From: Paraspadella gotoi
Taxonomy: Eukaryota > Chaetognatha
Length of the DNA: 64,000 nucleotides
Direction of reading: 5' to 3'
NCBI GenBank assembly: GCA_051294375.1
Contig: JBJCIZ010000035.1
Location: forward strand, 1 to 64,000
This document shows positions 21,695-32,251 of this stretch, one piece after another; positions within the stretch are counted from its first letter, which is position 1, and each line of letters opens with the position of its first letter. The position numbers were made by a program, and so were the translations under genes. The notes under the pieces were generated by a model. The model saw only the letters and a program-made list of their open reading frames with translations. It did not search any database and was not told the DNA's origin.

Positions 21695-23246
21695 TTTTAA
21701 ATACTGTGTTAATGTCTAATGTTTTTGCCTAAATTGAAATATCTGCCACCTCCGCATTTCCTCTTTTTAAATTTTTTCTAAATGTAAGTAACACGGTAAA
21801 GGAAGTTTTTAAAAATAAAAGATAATAAGTGTTGAGTCATCCTATCAGTTTCCAGCTCTCAGTGAAGACGCCGAGCTATCGTGGTTCTATAGCATTGCTT
21901 TGAAAGCGTTTATGATGCCTCAAAACTTATTTGTGATTATTCGTCAATCTCTGCAGCCCCAGGGCTCTAGACTTTGTAGTAAGTTTTTTTGAGGGTAAGG
22001 TTTTCCCTCGCTAAGTATCTTGAATTAACAAGACTTTTTGCTCCTCCCCATAAAATTTATAGTTTTTTTAACATTATGACTTAACTTAACTTAACTTAAA
22101 AAAATTATATTTTCTTATAATCAACTTCTTTGCAAGGAATGCGAATCCCGGATTACAATTTTTAAATTATTTATTTTTACTTTAGCCTATTTTTATTCAT
22201 AATTATTAATAAATTGGAGAAATAAATTTACCAAAATAATTTTTATAGGTCTTTATTATATTATAAAAGCCTCATGTAAATTAAAACAAATTAATAATTT
22301 GCTTCATCCGTTACATTATTATGTTTGCCCTAATTTATTAGCGATTTCTCTATATACATTAAAAAATTCGTCATTCCGACAAGAAAGATTGAAATTATAC
22401 AAAGAAATGGTCATCACCATCGAATTTTTTCAGACCTTATTACAGTAAATAATTATGAATGGCAATTTAATATTTTATATTTTGTTATATTTAACGCTCT
22501 AATGGAGAACCAAGGCATTTTTTAGCAGATATATGCAAAATATGAATCCCTCATCAACAGAAAAACTTAATTGAGCCAAGAAATTAATTTTTTAAAGAAT
22601 TTTTAAGTTTTTCGATTATATATAAAAATACTTAACCGTACAGCAATCACATTTGGGCATAACTTTTAATCAATATTTTTTTCAAATAAGTTTAAAAATA
22701 AGGAATTTGTTAACTGAACTAGGATGTTTCGTCACCTTTTGCCATAGTATTATTAGTTCCTGAGCCAATTTAATAAGTATGAAAATTCAAATTTTACATA
22801 AAAAAAATTAAAGAAAAAAAAGTCAAAATAACAATTCTGTATAACTCGCTAAAGGGATAATAACTAAAATAATAGCTAACAAAAGTTATTTTATCAGTAT
22901 TATTGTGTGTAACATTAGTTTGATTTACATTTACATTAATTAATGTTTCTCTAAAATATTTTGACCAATTAAGTCTTATATATTATTTTTCCTCACATAT
23001 TATTATCTAATCTTGCCAGTTTATCTATTTTAGTCTTTTAATTTTTTGTCTATTGAAAGAAAAATTACATAAAAGCTAAAAAATTTCAAGATGACCTGAA
23101 GACACGTGACTTTTGGCGCTTTTGATCCACCCCGTAGCGATTTTTTAACATATCTCTATTTAGGTTGCAATTGAGCATACAAACACAATACTCTGTATAA
23201 ATTGTATATTATCATTCGGTACAATTGGTTCAATCATTGACTTCAG

Positions 23247-23397
23247 AATTTCTGATTCAACCTGAGACCTGGAAGATCTCCCCAAATACCAACGTCGAAG
23301 CCCCTTTGAAAGACGCCTCAAGAAATTACTGTTTATCTCCGCTCAGACGTTGAGCGAAAAAGCCGTGCTAGTCTGGGGTTCTAAAGATAATCTCGCG
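23247..23397 (+). pseudogene. SLC30A9 exon duplicate with frameshifts (copy of 15209-15357)
   Basis: Same acceptor and donor as the exon at 15209, with four single-base indels in about 150 nt: one G lost in GAGGACC, and one A gained in each of GAAGAC, TCAGAAA and GCGAAAAGCC. Codons are otherwise identical, with no substitutions noticed. This is the signature of sequencing error rather than evolutionary decay. Confidence 0.78.
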
Positions 23398-24961
23398 GTT
23401 TGTATCTGCGTTCTGCCTTTGGTAGGGTTACATCCACTTTGTCAGTTAGAAACGCTCAATTGTCATGGTGCATACCCCCCTGGGCATTCTCTAAATATTG
23501 CCTTTTATTTACTAAGGGTAAACAATTTTTTTATCTCGCCAGACGGGCATAGGCATAGGCCCATCTTTGGTGACATTTTGGTTTACTATTGCTTTTTAGT
23601 GACGTAGTCTTCATTGTTGTCACCGTCGTCACGTTTTTTTATTTCGCCAGATGGGCTTAGGCCCGCTCTAGGGTGAGATAATGGATTCTTACTTTCTTAG
23701 TGATGTTGTCATTGTCATCACGCTTTTTACATTTTGGAAATTATCAAATTGTGGGTTTAAAGGAAGCTAAAAATTTAGATATAGCTTCTCAACATCAAGA
23801 TCTTTTAAAATCACATTTTCATATCGATTCAAGTATTTTTTGTTTTAATTTCATTTTTATTATGATTTTCAGCAATATGCAAATTAGAATATAGTACATA
23901 CTACATTAAATTTGGGTTTATGAACTGAAAATTATATACAGCTTCTCATCATCGATGTGCTTAAAATTGAGTCTGGACAGTTATTAAATATGTTTGTTAC
24001 GTTTTATCAAAACAAACAAATTTTCTCTCTTTTATTTTCATATTTCTTTCTCTCTCTCTTTTCTCTTTTAATTACATGTCTCTCTCCCTCTCTCTTTTTC
24101 CTCATCACTGATTCATAGTCATAGGGAAAAAAACGAGTCTGCAGCTGGCTCTGCAGGGCTTATTCTTTTTCTCTCTTTCTCCTGCTGCTTCTGCTGCTGC
24201 CTTTTGAGTCTGCAGCTGGCTCTGCAGGGGCTTATTCTTTTTCTCTTTTTTCTCCTGCTGCTTCTGCTGCTGCCTTTTGATTTCTTTCTTTTCTCTCTCT
24301 CTCTCTCTGCGTTTTTATTAAAAAAAAATTGAATTAGGATTGAACTCGTATAATTAGGCATCGCATTCCTGCATGTTATCATTTGCTATCGCAACATCAG
24401 GTTTTTTTTTTTCCTCAGGGGCTGCGTCTGCTGATTAATTTATTTTTTTGATAATGAAATTTTTTTTCTTTTTTTTTCAGAAACTGTAATTTTAATTTAT
24501 AATTTATAAAATATAATTTTTCTTTCTGTTTATAAATTAATTTTCTTTTCTCAAATTTTATTTTTTTTAGTATCAAAATTTGTCGTCAATCCATATTTTT
24601 CTTATGCTATTGCGACGATCCTTATGCTTTTAAGATTTTTATTATTATTATATATACTAATTTGCTTATTGTATTAAGTCATAATAATAAAGAAATTCAT
24701 ACAAAAAATACTTAAATCCATTTTAAACATGATAATTTAAAAGATCTTGATGAGAAAGCTATATCTAAATTTTAATACAAATTAAAATACACACTTTAAC
24801 AACTTCCCATTGTAAACAATTGTAACAATTTTCAATTGTACAACAATTGTAACAATTTTTTTTGGTCCTTTAATTTCTTTAAATTATCTCGCTGCCTCAT
24901 CTGATTCGTTTAAAAACTAGTTGAGCTCTGCAGCGGCTGGACTTCTCTCTCTCTCTGATAT

Positions 24962-25155
24962 TGGAAGTTTAATGTTTCCTTGTTACTTGATATTGAGTAT
25001 ATTCAACTGGTTAGGGAGACATGGGAAGATTTAAGCAAGGTAAGGATGAGTTTGAGAACATAGGGGAATGGTGGGACTGTGGCAAATCTGTTTTAGCGAA
25101 GTGTTACTATAGATTATGCAAGAAGAAAGAGATTAAGAAAAAGAGAAAGGTTGAA
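24962..25155 (+). pseudogene. LINE ORF2 fragment, duplicate of 16918-17113
   Basis: Encodes WKFNVSLLLD and, in an adjacent frame, QGKDEFENIGEWWDCGK followed by a lysine-rich run. This copy is more open than copy 1. It ends where the SINE-like insertion and GTCGTCGTTGTCGTCG-type sequence start. Confidence 0.7.
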
Positions 25156-25913
25156 AATGAAATTCAAAATGGTCACTATTGGTCAGGGATATTTTTACCG
25201 TTCGCAATCGCTAAGCGTTTGCGACGATATTGTATCGCTTTTGCCCATAAGTGCGTCGTCGTTGTCGTCGGCGTTCCAAATTATAGATCGCCTTTTTTAT
25301 GATTAAATTTAGATGTATGAAGCTGAAAATTTATATACAGCTTCTCATCATCGATGTGCTTAAAATGAGTCTGGACAGTTATTAAATATGTTTTGTTTAG
25401 GTTTTATCAAAACAAAAAAATTTTCTCTTTTATTTTCATATTTCTTTCTCTCTCTCTTTTCTCTTTTAATTACATGTCTCTCTCCCTTCTCTCTTTTGCC
25501 TAGTCACTGATTCATAATCATAGGCGAAAAAAAACGAGCCTGCAGCTGGCTCTGCAGGGGTTTATTCTTTTTCTCTCTTTTCTCCTGCTGCATTCTGCTG
25601 CTGCCTTTTGATTTCTTTCTTTTCTCTCTCTCTCTCTCTGCGTTTTTATTTAAAAAAAAATTGAATTAGGATTGAACTCGATTAAATTAGGCATCGCATT
25701 CGTGCATGTTATCATTTTGCTATTTTTTCAGAAACTGTAACTTTAATTTTCTTCCGTACTTTATTATTTTTTTTTATTGACAATCGCAAAATAGAATTTT
25801 TCTTTGTTTATAATTTAATTTTCTTTTCTCAAATTGTCTTTTTTTATTTTCATCAATCCAGATTTTTTTTTTATGCTATTGCGACAATCCTATGCTTTTA
25901 AGATTTTTTTAAT

Positions 25914-26178
25914 GAGGATCATTTGGCTTATTGAAAGAAAGGTTAGCAGAGAAAGAAGAGAGGAAGGCTGAGGGGCAAGGATAACGTCGAGGGCAAGCTC
26001 ATTTTGAGACGAGGGAACCGGGTTTAGCTTATTTTAGTAAGGTTGAGAAAATGAGATTTAATGGTAGTTTAATTTATGCATTAAAAGATAAGCAAGGTCA
26101 GGTTAGGAAAGGGACAGAGGGCGTTCTTCATGTTGCTCATGAACATTATTGTGAGAATGTTTAGTAAAGGTAGACCGT
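25914..26178 (+). pseudogene. LINE ORF2 fragment, duplicate of 17881-18149
   Basis: Same coding stretch (YFSKVEKMRF, LKDKQGQVRKG) with different single-base indels from copy 1. Confidence 0.68.
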
Positions 26179-27459
26179 TGAAGCTAAACTCGGATTTTCA
26201 AAAAATCTTGCAGATATGATCACTAGGGTGAAGTGAAGGTTTGGAATCAAATTTAGCAGTTATATCTTGAAAACTATTATATTAGTGAATAATAATCTAT
26301 AGTTATTTTTCTTTTTTATAAATATAGTAGCCCAGGCAGCTAATTTTGTATATAATGTATATTTTATATATATATATATTATTATTATATATTATATTAT
26401 ATTATATATATTATTATTTATATATTTTATATATAATGTCAAAATTTAAAAATGGTTTTTTTTAATTCTGAGAACAGATTCATATTCCTTGTTAAAAGTT
26501 GTTAAAAGAAAATATAAATCTTTTTTTAAAAATTATGTCATTAAGTAGGTTAAAATTATAAAAAAGTTTGAGCAAACAATGTCGGATCTGCCTACAATAA
26601 TTAAGCGGTTGTAGAAGGCGATAATATAGGTAATCAGATGATAAATCACATTTTTTTATCAATCATATTTTTTCAACTCGCATCATTTTTTCAACTCACA
26701 TCATTTTTTCAATTTGCATCATTTTTACAATTCACATCATTTTTTAACTTGCATCATTTTTTTAACTTGAGCCATTTTTATGATCATTTTTAGTTCTGAA
26801 TCATCGGGAAAAAAAACTAGTCTGCAGCTGGCTCTGCAGGGGCTCTTTCTTTTTGTCTCTTTTCTCCTGCTGCTTCTACTACTGCCTTTTGATTTTTTTG
26901 ATTTTTTTCTGGCTGCCTCTGCTGCTGCCGCTCTCTCTATCTCTCTCTCTCTGCGTTTTTATTAAAAAAAAAATTGAATTAGGATTGAACTCATAAAATG
27001 AAGCATCGCATTCGTGCATGTTATCATTTTGCTATCGTTTTATCTCTCTCTCTCACTCTCTCTCTCTATGCAATTGCGACGATCCTTATGCTTTTAAGAT
27101 TTTTTCAACTTGCATCATTTTTTCAACTTGCATAATTTTTTTAAATTGCATCATTTTTCACATTAATTAATTAATTAAACATTAAGTAATCAAAAATAAT
27201 AAAGATTCAAGTAAAGTGACTTATGTTTTTTCCATTTAAACTCATTTCCACTGGCACAATTCAGTCAAAACTTTATATCTCGCTTCTTCACACACTTTCC
27301 TACCCGCTTACAAAATTTCATCTTAATCTATTATGGGTTAAAATAAGTAAAAAGATTCAAGTAAAAATTTCCGGGTCCAATCAGAGAACACGAGAATTCT
27401 GAGATGTTGCAAAGCTGGAGGATCGAGTAATTTATTGTCTGGGTGAATATAAAAGAAAG

Positions 27460-27484
27460 NNNNNNNNNNNNNNNNNNNNNNNNN
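27460..27484. other. Assembly gap (25 N)
   Basis: A run of exactly 25 N, placed at a point where copies 1 and 3 continue directly ('aaaagaaaggatcgaa'). Confidence 0.99.
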
Positions 27485-28396
27485 GATCGAAGGGGAGAAA
27501 AGTAAGAGAAAAATTTGAAATTTTTATGTGAGAATTTCAAAATTCTTGTTGACCACTTTGCAAATTTTCCATGAGAATTTTTACTCTTTACTCTAATTTC
27601 TACAAAAAATTTGTAAAGAAAGAAAAGAAGAAAAATAGTAGAAAAATTCGAAATTTTCCGTCGTCTTGGTCAGCAGAAAATTTGAATTTTTCTCAGCTGT
27701 AGCCAGACGAGAATGACCTGCTGTCCTTTGGTAGGAATAATAACTTTTTTTTTGCCCGCAAAGATTAAAACTCGTATATGTCTAGATCACATTCTTTCTC
27801 CAAGAATTTTTTGTAGAATTCGGAAAAGAGTGAAAAATTCAACGGAAAATTTACAAAGTGGTCAAGGAGAATTTCGAGACTCTCACGCTTCGGCCACAAA
27901 GAAAGTTAAGGAAATAACTTGTAAATAATTACAACAATCATTACAAATTTTCCGTCTTTTCTACAAATTTTTTTCTAGAATCCGGAGTGAAGAGCAAAGT
28001 TTTAGCCGGAAAATTTGCAACTCGCTCAAGGAGAATTTCGAAATTCTCACAGCCAGACCACATAAAGAAACTAAAGGACTAACATATAACTATCTACTTC
28101 CACAAATCTTTTCTAAAACTCTGAGTCTAGCTCGAACTTCTGGCCGGAAAATTTCCAACCTGGTCGAGGAGAATTTCGAAACTCCCACGGACTACCCCTT
28201 CACTACGGACACTAACATATATTACTGGTCAATTCTGCTCTAACAAAAGTAATATTGATTAACCTGGTCTCATATACTACTGTGACCGTGTGGATAGACC
28301 GTCTCGGAGAAAGAGAAGAGAGGAAGGGTTTAGAGAGAGAGAACGGTGGTAAGTCGCCTCAATCTTTAATTAATAGTTTTTCATTTCTTAAATAAG

Positions 28397-28592
28397 GCGC
28401 AGCAGCGAATAAACCAAAAAGAAGAAGAAGAATACAAGCGGCGTGTGTATCAAATGCGTCAAGTTTTACGCGACTACCGAAAACGTCGTGCCTTGTCAGG
28501 GAGCGGCGTCGGGTTTAACACTACGAAATCGGTAGACGCTGATCCAATCGCCGACATTCGGGACGATAGGCACAGCAACGTTTGGACCTCAG
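28397..28592 (+). CDS. SLC30A9: SLC30A9 (ZnT9) exon, pre-transmembrane helical region
   Basis: The exon starts after the acceptor TTCTTAAATAAG with GCG CAG CAG and encodes a strongly charged helix (QKEEEEYKRR, VLRDYRKRR). It matches the E/K/R-rich segment that precedes the first transmembrane helix of SLC30A9. It ends NVWTS in phase 1 and joins to the exon at 30075 to give S-G-T-G-R-VVVV. Two in-frame donors lie 3 nt apart in CAGGTGGTAGG: GTGGTA after 28592, or GTAGGC after 28595. They would add or omit one Gly, and the sequence does not decide between them. This is the best preserved of three copies (20370, 28397, 37737). Confidence 0.87.
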
Positions 28593-29493
28593 GTGGTAGG
28601 CTTCATCCTCTATCTTTACTACTGCATTTTTGGAGATTGCATAAGGTCGACTCACTTTGACGCTGATGACGCCATCTATCTTTAACCAAAATTGGCGATT
28701 TCTTGTTGTTGCAATGATTGTTTATTGTTTATTTATGATTGTTGGTAAAAGCGATTGTAAACCAACTTGCTTGGTTAATAGATAAAACCTTACTGAAATA
28801 ATCAAAGCATATACAGTAGGCCTTAGCAAATTTTTATAGCTTTTTTACAGAATTTAGCACTATAGTACAAATTAGTTCCCTATATGCTACTAGTTTTTTC
28901 TATCTTTTTTTGTTTGTTTAAAAATCGATCAATAAGTGCTTGCAAAAATTTGCAAAAAAATTTAAAATGATAGATAACTTAAAAAATATCAGTCGGAATC
29001 AAATTTAACCTTCAACTTAAAGAGCGGACAAAATACTTCATTTTACATATTTTATTTTTAAAAAACCAAAAAAATACTTTTCCAAATTTCCAATTATAGA
29101 TGTTTAAAAAAAATTTTCAGCATCTTTACATTTTTTATTTTCCTTAACTTTGAAAATAATGTAAAATAAGGTATAAAACAGAATAAATCCACTAGAGTAA
29201 ACTTTGGGCTTTCTATTCTATTTTTTCTATTTTTAAAAAAAATTTAAAAATATTTATTTATTACTTTTGTGTGTGTGCTTACAATTTGAATGTTTATACA
29301 TCTATCATTCTAAAATTTTAGCCTATTATATACTTATACTATATATAGAGCACACTGGTGCCCATTAATGTATGAAATTAAAAATAAATATACCAAAGTA
29401 TTTTTAATGGTTTTATGTTCATGTTTTATATGCTAAATTTTAATTTTCTAAAATTTCATCATTTTCACATCACTCTAATAAATAGTTTTTTTA
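28593..29493. other. Intron with a dispersed repeat module
   Basis: Segments of 28730-28950 recur directly at 48900-49020, and 29335-29480 recurs inverted at 48508-48640 ('gggcaccagtg', 'caaagtatttttaatgg'). Otherwise this is AT-rich sequence without a gene. Confidence 0.5.
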
Positions 29494-29920
29494 GTCGGAT
29501 CTGCTTTCAGCAGATCCCGACTCTATAATTCACTTTGTCGGTCCGTCGGTCCGCCCCCTCAATCTTGTCGGGCATTCACTTATATCATGTCAGAACATCA
29601 AATTATGATATATTATCCAAAAAAAACGATGTCCGTCCGTCCATCCGTCTGTCCGTCCCACCTTAGTAAAAAACACAAGATGTATTACTTAATCAAATAA
29701 TTAATTAGTCAATTAATTAATCAATAATTGATTAATCAGTTAATTAATCAATCAAAACAACCATTTTGGATCAAATTAATTGCATAATTAATTAAATAAT
29801 TAACTTGAATAAATTAATTATTAATTAATTAAATAATTATTTATTTATTAATTAATTAATTAATTAATTAATTACCGATAATGATTGTGGGCAGATCCGA
29901 CATTGTTTGCTCAAACTTGT
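29494..29920 (-). mobile_element. HINE-like element E3, compact complete copy (427 bp)
   Basis: Hairpin end GTCGGATCTGC-TTTCA-GCAGATCCCGAC at 29494-29521, then 'attcactttgtcggtccgtc', (CCGT)n, TTAATTAA-type low complexity, then the complement of the 5' end (GGCAGATCCGACATTGTTTG...ACTTGT) ending at 29920. This is the clearest minimal member. Structure from the 5' end: a subterminal GTCGGATCTGC, an AT-microsatellite core, and a 3' hairpin carrying the same sequence. There is no ORF. Confidence 0.75.
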
Positions 29921-30074
29921 ACTTTTAAATTCATATTTAACATTGAAAAAATCTGCATGTGTTGGCAAATGATAGCGTTTTTTTACCGGCTCTTGTAAAC
30001 TTGTATTGTGTATTCATACATAAAACTTAAAAAGCTTATCTTTATTGTTGTTGTTACACACCTTTTGACAACAG

Positions 30075-30211
30075 GCACAGGACGCGTGGTAGTTGTCGCC
30101 GTGGGTATCAATTTGTTGAACTCTGGTGGAAAACTTGCAGCGTGGTTTTTAACTGGGAGTCACGCCATGTTCTCAGAGGCCGTACATTCACTCGCTGACA
30201 CCTGCAACCAG
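30075..30211 (+). CDS. SLC30A9: SLC30A9 (ZnT9) exon, transmembrane helices I-II
   Basis: Acceptor TTGACAACAG, donor CAG|GTTCTG. The exon encodes GTGRVVVVAVGINLLN, then a hydrophobic stretch, then MFSEAVHSLADTCNQ. The HSLAD motif is the HxxxD metal-binding signature of transmembrane helix II in zinc transporters of this family. The exon starts with the last two bases of a Gly codon and ends at a codon boundary, so it joins in frame to 30286 across a short 74-bp intron. This copy is intact. The copy at 39387-39527 is shifted by indels. Confidence 0.96.
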
Positions 30212-30285
30212 GTTCTGTCTTAATTTTACCTAGATAAATGCTCCTCTCGCTACGGAAGAATTTTTAACTCATTTTGTTTGATCAG

Positions 30286-30422
30286 CTGATACTGGCCGTC
30301 GGTCTTTCCCAGTCGCTCAAGCAGCCCGACTTGGAGCATCCTTATGGCTACGTCAACATGCGCTACGTTAGCTGTCTCATCAGTGGAGTGGGGATATTTT
30401 GCGTCGGCGCGGGACTTAGTTG
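30286..30422 (+). CDS. SLC30A9: SLC30A9 (ZnT9) exon, transmembrane helix III region
   Basis: Acceptor TTTGATCAG, donor TG|GTCAGT. Encodes LILAVGLSQSLKQPD, then HPYGYVNMRYVSCLISGVG and a hydrophobic GAGLSW end. The HPYG..NMRY.S.LISGVGIF pattern is diagnostic of SLC30A9. It ends after two bases of the Trp codon and is completed by the G that starts the exon at 49658. The intervening ~19.2 kb is an intron inflated by repeats and by the duplicated 35519-44470 block. Confidence 0.96.
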
Positions 30423-30789
30423 GTCAGTTTCAATCACAAGCGATCAGATGATAGCTTGTGCGTCAATCAAAAAGTTGTAAAATTTTTTTTCTTTGGGCTT
30501 GTGCGAAATTTTTTAAATTCTGTTCCTTAGTGCTGTTGTTCTCGTCATATACTTTTACAATTTACAATATTTATTATTTAGTTGTAAAAAGCTTAATTTG
30601 ATTATCCAAATTTTCATCAAAGTCTTAAATAAATCATTGTATGATTATGAAAATTATAGTTTATTTGAATAAGACATAATGAGACCTTTTCTCTTCAGCT
30701 TAATCAAAAGTTTAGTCAGGTTAACCTTTCTTTCTATGATTTTTATCTCTTCTTTGTGCCGTCGTCGTTATTACGGTTTATAATTTTTT
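30423..30789. other. Intron sequence
   Basis: No recognised feature. AT-rich. Confidence 0.5.
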
Positions 30790-32060
30790 GTCGAATCTGC
30801 TTATCAGCAGATCCCGACTCTATAATTCACTTTGTCAGTCCGTCGGTCCGCCCCTCAATATTGTCGGGCACTAACTTATATCATGTCAGAACATCGAATT
30901 ATGATAAATTATGCAAATAAAATGATGTCCGTCCGTCTCTCTCTGTCTGTCCGTCCGTCCGTCCATCACACCTGAGCAAAAAACACCAATTACTCGTGAT
31001 TGGATGGATGGATTTGAATAAAATTTTGAGTGTGGGTAGGGATGTGTGTGATTGAGTTGGATATGAAGTTTCGATGGAATCGTCCAAGTGGAAATGAGTT
31101 TAAATGAAAAAAACAAAAAAAATATGTTTCACTATTTGAACACCAATTGCTCATAAGTGAATGGGGAGATTGACCTGGAATTTTGTATGTGGGTAGGAAA
31201 GTTTGTGATTGAACAGGAAATCAAGTTTTGATGGAATCGTTTGAGTGGAAATGAGTTTAAATGGAAAAAAAAACCTGTTTCATTAATTGATTATGCTTCT
31301 TTTTCTTTTTATATTAAATGTATATGCAGGATGTATTAATAAATAAAATAATTAATTAGTTAATTGGTTGGATTGGAATGAAATTTTGTGTGTGGGTAGG
31401 TAAGTGTGTGATAAAGCTGGATATAAAGTTTTGATGGAATCGAGTGAGTGGAAATGAGTTTAAATGGAGAAAACATAAGTTGCATTTACTAAAATCTTTT
31501 TACTTATTTTAACCCATAATAGATTGAGATAAAATTTTGTGAGCGGGTAGGAAACTCTGAAATGGCTAGATATAAAGTTTTGACGGAATTGTGCCAGTGA
31601 AAATGAGTTTAAATGGAAAAAACATAAGTCCCATTTACTTGAATCTTTATTATTTATGATTACTAATAAATGTTTTAATTATGCAAATTAAAAAAATTAT
31701 GCAAAAAATCTTAAAAGCATATTGATCGTCGCAATCCTAATGCAGAAGCAGCAGGAGAAAAGCGATAAAAAGAAAGAGCCCCTTCGGAGCAAGCTGCAGA
31801 CTCTGTTTTTTTCCTGATGAATCAGCACTAAAAATGATCATAAAATGATGCAAGTTAAAAAATGATGCAAGTTAAAAAATGATGCAAGTTAAAAAAATGA
31901 TGAGAATTGTAAAAAAGATGCAAATTGAAAAAAATGATGCGTGTTGAAAAAATGATGCGTGTTGAAAAAATGATGTGTTGAAAAAATGATGTGTTGAAAA
32001 AATGATGCAAGTTGAAAAAATGATTGTGGGCAGATCCGACATTGTTTGCTCAAACTTGTT
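30790..32060 (-). mobile_element. HINE-like element E4
   Basis: 3' hairpin GTCGAATCTGC-TTATCA-GCAGATCCCGAC at 30790. Complement of the 5' end at 32026-32060. The interior holds four diverged copies of the ~120-bp module (recognised by 'attttg.g.gtgggtagg' near 31023, 31181, 31383 and 31533), a SINE-like body piece (31740-31830), and a run of short 'aatgatgcaagttgaaaa' units (31845-32020). Confidence 0.72.
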
Positions 32061-32251
32061 TATATAAAAACTACTACGAATTACAATTGATTTTTAAAAA
32101 ATACTTGAATCAATATGAAACGTGATTTTAAAAGATCTTGATGATGAGAAGCTATATCTAAATTTTATTAGAAATAAAAATACATACTTACAACTTCCAA
32201 TTGTAAACAATTGTAACAATTTTTTTTGTCTTTATTTCTTTTAATTATTAA

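Larger units (their letters stand above)
20697..28592. repeat. Large duplicated block, copy 2 (~8.0 kb)
   Basis: This is the counterpart of 12705-20595. Its second half (from about 26195) is also the beginning of the ~9.3-kb block repeated at 35519-44470, so 18167-20580 exists three times in the window. The copies share repeats, exons and order. Confidence 0.9.
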
